A stretch of 64,000 nt of DNA from Helicoverpa zea (GCF_022581195.2 NC_061455.1:4832120-4896119), one strand, 5' to 3'. Positions 22,436-35,895 are shown, numbered from the stretch's first letter. Notes: generated by a model not told the origin, from the sequence alone. A program made the numbers and translations.

Positions 22436-24000
22436 ACATAATGACCTGATGGAAACCCATCCACGAAACGACCTCGCCATCTGTTGCTTAACCTTATAAT
22501 CGTTCGATCCTCATTTAGCAGGCTTTGATTTAGCTCTGAGCTTTTTAATTTTATTTGTTTTAGGTTTATGTATATTAATTGATATTTCCTGACAAAGGGC
22601 ACCTTGGCAATACATACATATGTATGAAAAGTATTAGGCATAACAGAATGGAATAAAAGCGAGCGCTCATTCGGACCGACACAGCTCAACTGTTTGAAAA
22701 TGTGACTTCACTGTAGATTGGAGCAATTTTCTCTACATACAGCCATTCTTGTATAATGATTGCAATAATTTCCATAGGGTTTATTACACAACATTATATT
22801 ACATGTATCTTTATGTGAACTATAAGTAGAACATATAATTTTAATTTCTAGACGCCCTTCGTGTTTCGGAAAGTACGTCAAATTGGTGGGTTAACCATCT
22901 TTGCACTTGAATCATAATATGTATAAAGATGGGTATAAGAAGATGTATTTATGTTTCTATAGGTGTTTAATTAATGTTAAAAAATACAAATATATAACTA
23001 ACCACTGCAAATAAAAGATTAACCATAAACATTTCTGTCGCAAAACCATTCAATACATTTCTAATAAATAAACAGCAGATCAGTGCACATATTTACAAGT
23101 ATAATAGTTGTCTAACGGTAATGGGGACCCTATCAGATGGTCTCAAGGACCCTTTAATCTGTCTGATTGAGCTCCCACAGCGAGAACGTACTTTTTGTAC
23201 CAGTCGCCAACGCCTAAGGTTTTATTCATAGCAGAGTCTTATATTTACAACTGGCAACTTTTATTTTATTTTTTGTAATCTATTGAATGGATGTTTAAAA
23301 GGTTTTTTTTTTCTTTTGATATTTGATTGGCTTGTGGATAGATTCTTTTTCGTTTTTAAATATTTTGAGACTAATCAATGTGTGTAAGCGAAACTCAACC
23401 TTGTGGTCAAATATTAGGTGGTTTATTTTGCTATTTCTGTTTGAATGATTTTGCCTAAATACATCTAAAACTTGTACCGGTTTGGATAAATGAAAAAATC
23501 TGCCTCTATCTAACAAAATTAAAACAAAATCAAAAATTCATCAAACCCCAATAAAAAATTACAAACTTACATAACAACGAAATTTTTTAATTATAACTAG
23601 GGCGTGACCCGGTAGCTCACTACCCTTACTACCCTCTCAACAGGGGATGAAGATGACGTCACAACTGCCCCTGCAGTATGACATCATACGACGCAATGCT
23701 ACTCCGTGCTACGCAATAACTGGCAGGCGCAATCGAATTACTCACAATTTTGTATGACAAATACAATTTTCCGTATTGAATTACTGTTTGTATTATAAGT
23801 TTATAACTTTTGATTCATTGTTGAGTTTTCAAGGTTTGTGGTTGATGTCGTGAAATAGTCTTGTTTTGTATCTTTCCGTGGAGGTGTTACCTAGTTTTTT
23901 ATTGTGCCTATACCACAAATTACTCATAGGATGCACATTGTTCTGAATTAGTAACTTTGATATAATTAAAATATTTTAGGTATTATAACTATCAGTAGGT
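22436..24000. other. no gene recognised
   Basis: AT-rich DNA. A more GC-rich island at about 23600-23740 includes a perfect TGACGTCA at 23654-23661. No coding exon is supported. It adjoins the 5' end of the LINE and may include unrecognised LINE sequence. Confidence 0.4.
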
Positions 24001-24026
24001 ATGACGTGAACATCATACTTAACTAG

Positions 24027-26621
24027 TATTTACTTGCATCTGCAATAGCAGATGCTAATTGCTTGACAATTAAAATTAATCACCAAACCGTTATTCTGGG
24101 TATCTATCGCCGTCCAGGCGTAAGAAATATCACGCATTTCTTGGAATCCTTAAATAACATTTTAAAATCGCTTTCGTCATACCAAAATATTTTCATTACC
24201 GGCGATATCAATATAGATATATCAGCTTCTACCACTGATAACAGAGCCGAAGACTATCTCAATCTCCTCGCCTCACATGGACTCATGCCTGCGCATTATA
24301 TTCCGACACACTCTCGATCATGCATCGATCATGTTGTGGTTAAAACTAGATTATTGGTCAAATGTTTAGTGTCTCACACAACTATTACCGACCACTACAC
24401 TGTCATCATAAGTCTTTCCCATTTACGATCAACGCATCAGCTGCGTACAAAAACAATTACCCGTACAGATTTCGCAGCCCTGGACAAGATGATGCAGGTA
24501 TCAGACTTTGATGACATTTACTCATTAACATGTGCTGACGATGCGGTATCTGTTTTTCTAAAAACTCTTAAAACAATGATCAATTGTTGCACCAAAGAAA
24601 TAACTTTACCAAGACGTAAGCGAATTATTAAACCGTAGATTACTCCAGGCTTACTGCGCTGCATGCGTAAGCGCGACAATCTACATCTTAAATGTAAAAA
24701 ATATCCTGACGATATCAATAATAAAATAATATACTCTCGCTACCGTAACTTTTGCAATAATATCCTAAAAAAAGTTAAACAGCAGTATGATGGGACAGAA
24801 CTTTCGAAATGTAAAGGCAATACTAAAAAAATGTGGGACACAATTAAAACAATAACATCTACTAAAAAACAGAACACCTCATGCTTAGATTTGATAGACT
24901 TGAATAAACCACATCAATCATTAAATAACATCAATCAGTTCTTTGTAAACATAGGTTCTTCATTGGCCGGCTCCACTTTAGGGTTGTCTAACTACAATCA
25001 ATATCCCATCCTACCTCCTCGTGATTCTTCTTTTGTACTTCTGCCAGTTGATGCCAGTGAGATAAAAACTATTATACTCTCTCTTAAAACCAGCTGTGCT
25101 CAGGGACTTAACGATATTCCTAGTGGTATCATTAAGAGATATGCTAACATCTTAGCGCAGCCGATAGCATATATTTGCAACATTTGCTTCTCTACAGGCG
25201 TTTTCCCTGCGGAGCTTAAAAAATCCTTGGTTCATCCAATTTACAAGAGTGGCAGCAGGGACTGTGTCAATAACTATCGTCCAATTTCAATTTTGCCAGT
25301 TTTATCTAAAATTATAGAAAAAGCTATCAACATACAGCTAATAAAATACTTAGAATCCAAAAATATATTATCTGAAAACCAATACGGTTTTAGGAGAGGT
25401 AAATCAACTTCTGATGCAGTTCACCAATTAACTGATACTATTATAACTAAACTTGATGAAAACAAAAAAGTCCTTGCAATATTTTTGGACCTAGCAAAGG
25501 CTTTTGACACAGTCTCGGCACCACTCTTGCTCAAGAAACTGGAACACGTAGGCGTACGCGGAATCCAACTGGATTTATTGCAGAGCTATCTTAGTGATAG
25601 ATAACAGCGCGTAATAGTCGAGGGATGGCAAAGTGATGATTGCAATGTCAATATTGGTGTCCCGCAGGGAAGTATTCTTGGACCAACCCTATTTTTAACG
25701 TTCATAAATGACCTGTGCCAATTAAATCTAACTAACGGAAAGATCATCACTTTTGCTGATGATACAGTACTACTCTTTCATGGAGATACATGGGAAGAAG
25801 TCTATAGCCATGCTGAAAAGGGGTTTTCTGTGGTCGGAAGCTGGCTAAATAACAACCGTCTCACATTAAATACTACCAAAACAAAGTATATCACATTCAC
25901 ACTAACAAATACCCGCTTCCTATCGAATTCCGCTCTTGGTATAATCGCCCACTCTTGTAATAATCATTCATCAAACAACTGTACATGCCCTAAACTTGAA
26001 AAAGTGGACTCTATTAGATACCTTGGTGTTGTTATAGACAGAAATCTAAATTTTCAATTACATATAGACCTATTATCGAAACGATTAAGAAAACTGATAT
26101 TTATATTTAAAAATCTTCGCCATGTTGCGGATTTAACAGTACTTAAAGCGGTTTATCTTGCACTTTGCCAATCCATATTGTCCTATTGTATCACAGCGTG
26201 GGGAGGAGCTGCTAAGATGCATATGATTAAAATTGAACGAGCACAAAGAGTAATATTGAAGGTAGCCCATTCGCTATCATTCTTTTACCCCACTACTGAT
26301 TTGTACCAGAAATGCGGAGTTCTGTCTGTTCGTCAACTTTTTATCATGCTAACCGTTTTGCGGACGCATTCTCTTCTTCAGTATAACACAAACCTAAACG
26401 CGCATAAGCGTAAGAAAGGTAAGGTATGCTCAACTAAGCTCTACAAAAGTGCACTATCCCACCGCAGCTATTGTTTTCTTAGCTCCTATTTATATAACAA
26501 GCTTAATGCTATACTAAATATTTATCCACTTACTAAAGTCAAATGCAAGCGGGTGTTAACCACGTATCTGCTAGATCTAGATTACGTTACAACTGAGAAT
26601 CTCTTAACTATAGCCATATAA
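24027..26621 (+). pseudogene. LINE ORF2: endonuclease/reverse transcriptase with two nonsense codons
   Basis: The frame stays open from about 24027 to 26621 except for TAG at 24636-24638 and TAA at 25602-25604. There is no frameshift. The first part shows endonuclease hallmarks (GIYRRPG, the GDINID block, and SHTTITDHY near the catalytic His). The second shows RT motifs: NYRPISILPVLSKIIEK, NQYGFRRGKST, motif A LDLAKAFDT (about 25482-25512), motif B GVPQGSILGP (about 25657), and motif C FADDT (about 25752). The C-terminal part reads SILSYCITAWG. The enzyme would have primed reverse transcription of its own RNA at nicked target DNA. Two point nonsense changes in an otherwise complete frame suggest a fairly recent death. 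The start is set by the stop at 24024-24026 and not by a true initiator. Confidence 0.85.
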
Positions 26622-27063
26622 GGTATACACTCACTGACACCCACATCTCACATACATACATACACGCACTCCTCACCCACACATCCACTTACACCCTCTT
26701 ACACTCTCACTCACATTATACTCCACATACTAACACACAAATCATATTTACTTAACACCAGGAAATATATAAATACATATTAATAAATACACTCAAGCCA
26801 CAAGTAGTTTTAATCTCTAAAATGTTTTCCAATTATTGTTATTTTTTATTTTTTTCCTATTTGATTTTGTTTTACTTGCTACAATTGGTTTTTATGTTAT
26901 GTACACTTATAATATTGAGTTACACTATGTTCGTGGGGGGGCCTGGTAATCTGCGTGACAGGGTTTCCTAGTGCGGATACCAGTCTCCCACAAAGGACTG
27001 GTCTGAAAAATGTTGTGAACTTAATTTTAAGAACCTTTGTGGAAGAGAAATAAAGATTTAATT
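24027..27063 (+). mobile_element. CR1/Jockey-group non-LTR retrotransposon, 5'-truncated
   Basis: One reading frame runs through an endonuclease C-terminal half, reverse transcriptase and C-terminal region, followed by an AC-rich 3' UTR (about 26630-26760) and a tail ending near aataaagatttaattatta. No upstream endonuclease motifs are visible, so the copy is truncated inside the endonuclease domain. A definite target duplication was not found. The clade is assigned from reverse-transcriptase motifs and is approximate. Confidence 0.85.
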
Positions 27064-27565
27064 ATTATCTGTAGATGGATATTTTTACAAACCAAAAATG
27101 ATGTTATTTATTGTAATTTGAAGGCATTTTCACCACATTTGAATAAGAAATATCCATAACATCGAGTTTACAAGTAGATACTATTTCCTAATAGTTTATG
27201 CAGGAGACTGCAAAATTCACGTCGACAAACTCAATCAATTCCCATCACAAACTTAAAATCAAAACAAGTTAGTTTACTGCAAACTGCAAAGTTCTGCAGT
27301 CAAAACAATTTGCTCGATGTTTTGACTAAAATCGCTTAGAATTTAGTAGATTGTTAGACGAACAGCATTATAGTCTTAGTAAACATATAACGCAAATGCA
27401 AACAAGATTTTACACAAGCCATTAAGAGAAGCACACTGAAGACTAAACAGTCGGCCGACAGTTGACGTGTTGACGACACCCGCAACTCCTCATAGATCCA
27501 GTTGAAAACCCGCGTCAGACACTGGCTGTCTGGCATAATGCTGAACTGGACCTATTTGGCGCAAC
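27064..27565. other. no gene recognised
   Basis: AT-rich sequence after the LINE tail. No exon or repeat is supported. Confidence 0.4.
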
Positions 27566-27569
27566 CTTT

Positions 27570-27662
27570 TGTTATGTTACAGCCTTTTTATCGTCCCACT
27601 GCTGGGCACAGGCCTCCTCTCACACGGAGAAGGATTGAGCATTAATCACCACGCTTGCTCAC
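27570..27662 (-). repeat. retroposon fragment
   Basis: Contains cccactgctgggcacaggcc, tcctctcacacggagaagga, and ttgagcattaatcaccacgc. A shorter relative (ctcactgcaggacacaggct) lies at 50726. It is an interspersed retroposon piece and its 5' part is missing. Confidence 0.6.
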
Positions 27663-28505
27663 CTTTTGTTACCTACTTTTATATTTTTTATTTCAGTGTG
27701 TATGTTTGGCTTGTGTCAATAAATATTTTTTCTTCCTTTCTTTCTCTGATGGTTGTCAATTTTTTTTAAAGAATATCTCGATTCCAATCAAATTTTCAGT
27801 CAGTCTGATATCGGCTAAATACAAGATCTTTGTAGTGTTCGAGCTACTACTTATCTTCATACGGATTTATGATCCCAAACAAACTATCGGCCGACTAAAA
27901 GTTTACAGTGTGCTTTGGTAATTAGTGGATGTTTTGATCCCCATCGTGAACATAACCGAAATGAAATTATTATTGCATCTGTAAACGGTTACGACTAACA
28001 TTATAAACTACCCACAAAGCAGTCGTATGAGGGATATGACAGAATTATATAATGCTGATATAGCTTTATGTCTTGGTAATATTCTGAGTTAAATCGTTTT
28101 GAATACTGTCGTAAATTGTTATGTTACCTTAGATTTTAATTGTTATCTTCTTTGTAGGGTAGTGGTGGTAGGGATACAAATGTACCTATCTATGTAATAT
28201 GTTATATGGTCATTGTATAAAGTACACTGCGTTATGTTCCGTGCTAAAGTCATATTCAAGTGGTTAAGGTATACAAATACCTTTAATAGTTTGTTTAGTT
28301 TAGAGGACGTGTTTTTTTCCCTTTAAACATTTATCTAAGTGAATGCAAGTAATATTTCCAATTGTCATCGATTAATGTAAAATAAATTATTAAATAAATA
28401 AATTAAAAACAATTTTAGAAGTGACCATATGAAATGCTACACTTAATATGGTCGCTTCTTTATGCGTATATTTTTTCCAGATTATACACACTACATACAT
28501 GCATG
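27663..28505. other. no gene recognised
   Basis: AT-rich DNA with no supported gene or repeat. Confidence 0.4.
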
Positions 28506-28510
28506 GCGTA

Positions 28511-28793
28511 CTGACGACTGTGTTTCGGATGGCACGTTAAACTGTAGGTCCCGGCTGTCATAGAACATCCTTGGCAGTCGTTACGGGTAGTCAGAAGCCA
28601 GTAAGTCTGACACCAGTCTAACCAAGGGGTATCGGGTTGCCCGGGTAACTGGGTTGAGGAGGTCAGATAGGCAGTCGCTTCTTGTAAAGCACTGGTACTC
28701 AGCTGAATCCGACGTTCCAAATTTAAATCCGTTAGACTGGAAGCCGAACCCAACATGATTGGGAAAAAGGCTGGGAGGATGATAATTTCAGGT
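28511..28793 (+). repeat. SINE-like dispersed repeat, best copy in window
   Basis: This copy holds all blocks found piecemeal elsewhere: gactgtgtttcggatggcac, gtaggtcccggctgtca, ggcagtcgttacgggtagtc, agccagtaagtctgacacc, gggtatcgggttgcccgg, ggtcagataggcagtcgctt, cactggtactcagctgaatc, gactggaagccgaac, and a ggaggatgat tail. A small internal duplication (ccgacgttccaaatttaaat) interrupts it near 28707. It has no coding capacity. It lacks an obvious tRNA head, so SINE-like is a description and not a proven class. Confidence 0.8.
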
Positions 28794-30125
28794 ATTAAAA
28801 AACAACTGAATAGCCAATTTTCTAACATACGTTCGTATATACTTCTAACTATATAGATGCGGACATATTGTGCGACAAAGCGCAGTTGAGTGCACGTCCC
28901 ACGTAATGCAATTTCGTCTGGTTACTGTGTTGAGCCGTTATCTATGCATGTATGTATGTCTGTCCGTTGCAAGCAAAATTGCGTACATTTCATACACATA
29001 TTTGATATAGGATGAGTGCTTTGTGTTGTGGGGACTCTGTGAATATTGTTTAATTAACAATCCTAATGAGATATTACATTCGTTTAGGGAGAAATCAACA
29101 GCCAATATTAGGGCCATGATTTTCTCTCGTAATGTTTATATCTGCTTCCCTAGTCTCATAGACTCTATCGAATTTTATTATTCATGTGGGAGAGTGAAAC
29201 CTATTATGTACTTGTGATTGATAAATTTGCATTTGTTTACAAAATAGACATAGGTACTTGGAGTCTCTTAGATAGCCAAACTTTATTTCCCATTAAAAGG
29301 AAAGTTATTACCAAAACGGGTTGCGTTACGACCAAAGGTAAACTTAAGCCCTGCGTAAAGCGTTATAAAACGAGTATTTTTCAAATGGATTTTTGAGTAC
29401 CCCAAACTTTGATGGCCAAATCTAAGTGTCCGTATTTACTAGATCCAAGAGGGTGGGATTTTACATTCTTTTTATAGTTAGTACCAATAAAACAGCGTAT
29501 TTGAATTTCGCCTTAGTAAGAACATTTTCACCTTATATCGGAGATAACGCCTTACAATTTTACTTGAGCAATCAGACTTCGGTTTACAGCAAGTAAATTG
29601 GTTTTGCAAGTGCTACGTTTATTAATATTTGATCCTAATAAGTGTTATAGCAGATTTTGCGAAGTGTAGACAACCTTTTAGATTATTAACCTTTAGTCGG
29701 GGATTATGTTGAACTAAGTTCTATAAAGGAAAACTTTCTTGTTGTCTATTTTAAAAGAAAATGCAAGCATGTACTTAAGTAACTTCCTTGCTTTAAGAAA
29801 TCCCTAGTTTTAAAATAGTTTGTTATACTTTTTTTTAATAGTAACTTTCTTGGCCTACTGTTTCTAGTTACTAGATGTATCTAAAGTAGAAATTAATAAA
29901 AAAAATAAACAATTAAATGGGTAGGTTATGATAATGGTTTTAGTAGCCCTTGCAGTCATAGACAGGATATGAAGCTATCCTAGGTAAAACAAAAGAACCG
30001 AAATCGTACAAAAATTCAAAACAAATACCAATTTACACGACCCAGAAAAATAGACGCTCAATTCAATACGATTTTCAATAAAACTTAAACGGATAACTAC
30101 ATCGAAATGGTAGTTTTAAAATCGA
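28794..30125. other. no gene recognised
   Basis: AT-rich. Short frames at 29023-29217 and 29184-29396 show no domain and are not called. Confidence 0.4.
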
Positions 30126-30127
30126 TA

Positions 30128-30370
30128 ACTTTCAATATCTTCTTATATATCTAGGGAGCTTTATTCTTATGCGACTATCTGTCTGCTGAATCGCTCTCCG
30201 AAATAGCATTATTAATTCCCTTTTATGTGTGTAAGACATGGAGAACAAAATGGTGAGCGGAGATGTCATAGGTAATAGAAAATCTACAAAGAAAGTAGCG
30301 TTGCCAACATTCGGGTATTCGCAGGAAGAGGAACGTAACTGTCTCCACCCATGCACGCCTTCTTTGGAAC
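30128..30370 (-). repeat. dispersed repeat family A, copy 1
   Basis: On the minus strand it shares blocks with 36527-36680: aagaaggcgtgcatgggtgg, gcaacgctactttctttg, tagattttctattacc, and atgacatctccgctcaccat followed by tttgttctccatg. The 74-codon minus-strand frame is inside it and is not a gene. Confidence 0.6.
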
Positions 30371-30934
30371 TCGCCCATTGTTAAACTAGAAATTATTGAC
30401 AGAGTCTCAAGAAACCTGTATGCCTCACTCCTAACCGATGGTTTTGGTCACGCCCACTACTTATTTGACCTAGACGGCGTCTGGCCTACCTGCCTTTGTC
30501 AGCTCCATCTTTCCTCCCTCCGTGGTGCAAGCACATGAGACCGTATAAGCGATTTACGTTGCAGTATAAGGTGCCCTGGCTTTCTTTATGCAGTAATAAA
30601 GTAAAGAAGATGGAGGTGCTAAAAGCAACCCTTGGATGTGATATTTTGTTTTAATTGCACACAACTTGGCACCTGGTGCCCGTCAGTAATTGGAACCTTT
30701 TTAGAATAAATTGTATGTTTGTGATGAGATTAGGTACAATATGTGTTGAAATAAAGAATTAAGGGGTGTTTTAGTTCAACTTGCGTAATAAGTTAGCTTT
30801 TTATACTTAATTTCATTTGAGTTTGTTCGTAGATAACATTCGTGTTATGAAGTGACTGTTAACCATACCCTTAGATATAATATTATATTTCTATGGTTTG
30901 GGTCGGTTAAGATATTTTTTGGCAGATTTGTCTG
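30371..30934. other. no gene recognised
   Basis: A moderately GC-rich block at 30420-30560 is of unknown nature. The rest is AT-rich. Confidence 0.35.
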
Positions 30935-31083
30935 TAAGGGTCAATTCCCACTGAAAGAGCAGCGGCCGGCAGCGGCCGTAAGAGCACGGACAATGTAAGA
31001 GCGCGGTCCGCCGCGCTCGCGCTCAATCACTAGCATTTACGGCCGCTGCCGGCCGCTGCTCTTTCAGTGGGGATTGACCCTAA
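30935..31083. mobile_element. 143-bp palindromic MITE, Harbinger-like (TAA target duplication)
   Basis: The element runs 30938-31080 with TAA on both sides (30935-30937 and 31081-31083). Its inverted repeats of about 44 nt start gggtcaattcccactgaaag and contain agcggccggcagcggccg. One mismatch is visible. The core is GC-rich. Confidence 0.85.
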
Positions 31084-32870
31084 TGAGTATTTACCAATGA
31101 ATAGGTACTGTACGGGTAAAGAAAAATGCTAATGCTGATCTTTGCTCAATCTATCTTCTATTTCAGAAAAATCTTATAGCTAATATCACGGTTTAAAAGA
31201 CATTGATTATTATAATACACATGTAATTGTAAACTGCAATATGCGTCACATACGAGTACATAAATAATTAAATAAAGCGAGATCTTAGTCAATAACGACC
31301 TTTAACAGATAACCTTAAGCCCTACGAAAAGAGAAATTCATCTTTATCAGTTGTATCCGCGTGTATCAGTCTGTCAGTTTCATAATAACTACTTATAATA
31401 TAGTGCGATAATTTATAGTTGTACAACATTATCGAGTAGTTTATTTGTTATTTGAAATAAAATTCTGATTTTGGCTTTTATTAATTATCTAAGTATAAGG
31501 TAAATATATTGACTCATCGATCACTCCGGCTACATATTTTTCCTAACATTTGTATCATGGATTTCCGCAAAGTAACGCAAAGCCTGATTCCATAATTTAG
31601 AAGATAATGCTTGGTTGTTACTTTATGTTACTTAAAATTGACTTACAGTGTAGTTGGCCTTGTAATATAACAATCAGATACCTACAGATTATAAATTAAT
31701 ATAATTTCAATTATTGTCCTTAGATTATCAACTTCATCTCCTTCAAAACTTGTTCCACCCAAACTTCATTATCAAACACTGGACAAACGACTCCCAATAA
31801 ATTACAAGATAATAGATTAGAATAATATTCTTGAATTAACTTCAGATAAATCAATTGAAACTGTTATTGAACCGCAGACAACCGTAGGATGAAGATATTT
31901 GATTTCAATTTATTGATTGCTTTGCATAGGACTGGCTAAAGATTAATTGATTCTCATTTATTCAGAGTATTATTTATAATGGTAACTAAGAAGGATCTGA
32001 TTTCAATATCTTGTTAAAATGAATCGATAGATATCTGATTCAAAAGAAGTTTGTAATTTTAAGGGTTTCGTACCTAAAACGAAAGACGGAATTGTACTTA
32101 CCCAGCTAGACAGTTGATTTTTTATAGATAATGTATTTCTGTTTTAAATTTTATAACAAATAATATATTTAGAATATAATAAATATTTATACGTGGGACG
32201 GAAGAGGTAAACCGTAAGGACCAGTCGGAATCGGCCTGCATTCATACCCATACCTTGGACTTTTGTCCAACCTTAAAATTCAATAATATAATACCAATCA
32301 TATTCTAACTACATAAGCAAACGAAATTATATATCTAAAGCGAGGTTATAAAAGTTCAGACATATACCTAAAGCATTTTTACAGACTGCAGCGATTTTAC
32401 ATCAACAAATTACACCCCAATTTAAATCGATTGAAATTGATCAACGATAGCAACCCAATACGTCATTACCCGCCCTTAGGGATGCTATTGGGATTAATTA
32501 CGAACATTTTGATTACTGGGAGGGTTATTCTGCAAATGCAGCAGTCGGTACGTCACTGGCTATGCTGGAATGCTTTGTGACGTCATCGGTCAGTGGAGAG
32601 AAGGGAACGTACCTAGTTCATTACAGTTCAGTATGAATTTCATGATGGAGATTGCAGTCCAATTTGTAACTGCTTTTGATTTTCTTTGATCGGTTTAGTC
32701 CGGTGTTTGATGGTTACAAAGTGAGTGACCATAAAGGGATAGCGTCTGTAGATTACCTATGAAATGAAAGTCTGAATTTTAGAATTTAAAAAAGTTAGAC
32801 ATATTGTATGTAATATACCCCGCAGGATCCTCCTAATCAAGTAATTATCGCATAACATTCAGATTTTAAT
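31084..32870. other. gene-free stretch
   Basis: AT-rich except for a GC-richer island at about 32460-32600 that holds a perfect CRE octamer (TGACGTCA, 32578-32585). It may be regulatory DNA. No exon is supported. Confidence 0.4.
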
Positions 32871-34250
32871 TAGGGTAAAGGCGGGATAGATGCCGCAGTG
32901 GGATAGATGCCCCATTTTTAAAAAACCTAACTTCCCATGCTCGCGATTAAGAAACAACCGTTTAACTAGAAGCCACAAGCACCCCGCACCTAAATTAGCC
33001 ACGCGCCATCGAGGGATGAGGTCGCGTTTCGCTCGTGTATGAATTCATCTCCGCGGCGAACTTACAGCGAGCGTAAAATTTTTAAAGGTGAGTATTTGCT
33101 GTTGTATAACTTTATAAGTAGATATTAATTCCATCAATTTTTTTATTACGTATGTATATTGTTTCATGAAGTATACATTTTGATGTAAATAGTTGCTCTA
33201 TTGTATTTATTTATTTAAAAAAATACTAGGGCATCTAACCCTGTCAAAAAGGATAGTTGCCCTGATTTTTTACGGTATAGGTGCCCCTAGGGGCATCTAT
33301 CCCTCCATACACCACGTGTACCCTGAATGTATTATAAGTGCTTTGAATATATATTTTTCATGTGTTTATGTATAGGTATTTACACTTTTTATTGATTACG
33401 AATGATTTACAGTTCAAACAGTGAAGATGAAGACAATTCACTTAAGAACAAAGTTAAGGAATAGAAAACTAAAGGTTTGCCGGTGAAGAAGACTAAAAGA
33501 GATGGGCAGGATGAGCCTAAAGATACAAATAAAAATAACTGCATATAATGCTTTGAAAACTATGAATAAACAAAGTCTAAATCCGACTGGATTCAATGTG
33601 TAATGTGTCAGTGCTCGTTACATGAAACCTCTATACTTTTCAGAAATTTTTGCTCGAGATGTAGAAAACTTAAAGCACTGTCCGGTTAAATATTATGATG
33701 CTAAGTATATTGTGTTATTTTAGTTTTTAAGAAAGAATGATTTTTATGATTTTGCATGTTGAAACTAAATAATTAATATTTTATAATAAGTGTTTCAAAT
33801 ATAAAATACATTATTTTTGTTGAACAAATACTTTAAGAATATTATTGTGTTAATTTTAATTAATCTGATAATTAATATAAAAAGATTTTAAAAACTGCAA
33901 AATACTTTTCATTTCAAATAAATTAAAGTCAAAAAATATATAAATATTATTAATATAATATACTTAAACAGTATGAAGGGCATCTATCCCGCACCGTAGG
34001 CATCTATCCTCGCTAGTATTTTCAAGGTGGGGCAACTATCCATAGGGGTAGGCATCTATCCCCAAAAATTGAGGTCTACAAAAAGCTAAAATCTGCAAAA
34101 CGTGTAGTATATAGGTCCAAAAAGACAAATCACAAATAAACATAAAGGATTAAACTAGTTACATTCATAGGTGTTATTAATGTAGAACCAATATTTATTA
34201 AATTATAAGCATATTTCAAAAAGTGGGGCATCTATCCCGCCTTTACCCTA
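32871..34250 (+). mobile_element. pogo-like DNA transposon, degenerate
   Basis: The element runs 32873-34248 (1376 bp) between TA dinucleotides. Its ends are inverted repeats beginning gggtaaaggcgggatagatg. The motif ggcatctatccc (or a one- or two-base variant, in either direction) recurs at least eight times, grouped near the ends and in two interior blocks, as expected for subterminal transposase binding sites. An internal transposase remnant is described separately. TA duplication plus the zinc-finger tail fit the pogo branch of Tc1/mariner. Confidence 0.75.
33402..33689 (+). pseudogene. transposase C-terminal zinc-finger remnant (pogo-like)
   Basis: One frame of 96 codons with three internal stops ends in the pattern NNCI-stop-CFENYE, then SDWIQCVMCQCSLHET and FCSRC. 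The cysteine/histidine spacing and the W-I-Q-C-x2-C core resemble the PHD-like finger at the C-terminus of many insect pogo/jerky-type transposases (known family feature). The DDE catalytic domain is absent, so this element cannot have moved itself in its present form. The matching frame is the main reason for the pogo-like call. Confidence 0.6.
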
Positions 34251-35895
34251 GTTCTTTGTCTGGTCTGAAATCCCTGCAATAAGTAAGCCTATTTCTAGTA
34301 AACACATATGACGCACAACTTCACTGAACTATTATGTCGCTATTTACGTTTAGTCACATCACTGTAAAAAAAAACTTCAAAGCAAGACCAAATCAAATTA
34401 GCCAAAACGCAAAACTTTGCGAGTTCTTCACAAACAAATTCAATAAATAAAAAAATAGCAATAAAACAAGTTTCACCGATAAAATCGAATAGCTCTCAAA
34501 GTTAACTTAGTTGTTAGCTTTACATTGCTGGTTGCAATCGGCGGGAATCATTACCGGGCCATTTGCGGCAGGCAATCTAGTTAAACATTGACGTTAAATA
34601 ATGATTCCTATTTCCGTTGGTTCCGTCGCTTCGAGATGCGAAGCTAAGTGATTTGAGACGAAAGTTTTTAGATGTAAATATTTTATTTATTGTTTAAGGA
34701 TGTTTTATTTTAATCTGTTGCTGGGCCACCGTTGGTCTTATTACACAATTCTTCTTTTTATACATGAGAGACTTCGTACCTAATAAAATTATCCCAAGGT
34801 TATTATGCACTTTAGTTTTTGCCGCAAAAGCTTCATCCATAGAAAACTCTGCATTAATAAGGATTATGCTTACGGCAATCTGCCATGAAAACATTATACC
34901 ATACATAAGGTATCAAGGAAAGATTCATATCAGCCCTTTTCCCAACTACGCAGACATACATGAGACACAATTGGCTTGTAGAGGTATACCTACTGCAGTG
35001 AGAGGTAAATGTTGACGTACCCTTACGAAATCAACTGACGTCAGTAACAGGAATATCCAAAAACTTATAATTAACGTAACCAAGAATTACGTACTTGGAT
35101 AATTTTCTGAGAATAAACATTCGTGGGCCGTTTCATTCTATTGTAAATGATTATTATCACGGTCAATGAACGTTGATTTAATATGGAATTTGTAGTATTT
35201 TCCTGTAGTTGGCCTTAAGCGGCTGTCTCATGGATAATAACGGCATTCTTGTTCTGAAGATCTTTAATTAAGGATAACTTGGTTGTTTAAGTTGAGAAAT
35301 ACGAAAAATGTTACGTTCCGTCAATTTATCCTTAGTATTTTTACATACAAAACATAATATTTGTGGCATAAAATATTATGCACATCAATGCAAAAAAGCT
35401 TCCGATTTATTCTGAGTTCGGTCTTACTTTAAACAAAAACGAACTTAAGATTACATAGCACACTACCAATAAAACTCTTTTAACAACACTAGCTTCCCCT
35501 AAATAACCTGTATCCACAGTTGATCAAAATATCCGAATACAGTTGACCGATACTCAACGATCCATCGTTTATTAGACTGGACACGGAACAAACGATGCAT
35601 CTCATCCCATCCCATCCCGCCCCCTGATTTATGCCCACCTCTCTATGCGCAGACGACTCTCATTTATATCAATGTGTAGAAAAAAAGCTTTTAACGTAAA
35701 TGTTATTCAAAGTAAACGCAGTCATAATTAATGTTTCGATGCAAAAGTTCTAATGACAGTTGTGAGTTTGTCGTGATTTCAAAGTTGGTTGTGCTTCGTT
35801 TTGTGGTCTTTTTTTTAGTTGGAATACGATGAAAGTTTTAGTATTAATGGGAAATATTTTTAAGATTTTATTTTTCAGATATGTATGGTTTAAGT
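34251..35895. other. gene-free stretch
   Basis: No exon is supported. A GC-richer block at 34535-34580 and a perfect TGACGTCA at 35036-35043 stand out. The 83-codon frame at 34764-35015 has no domain. Confidence 0.4.
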
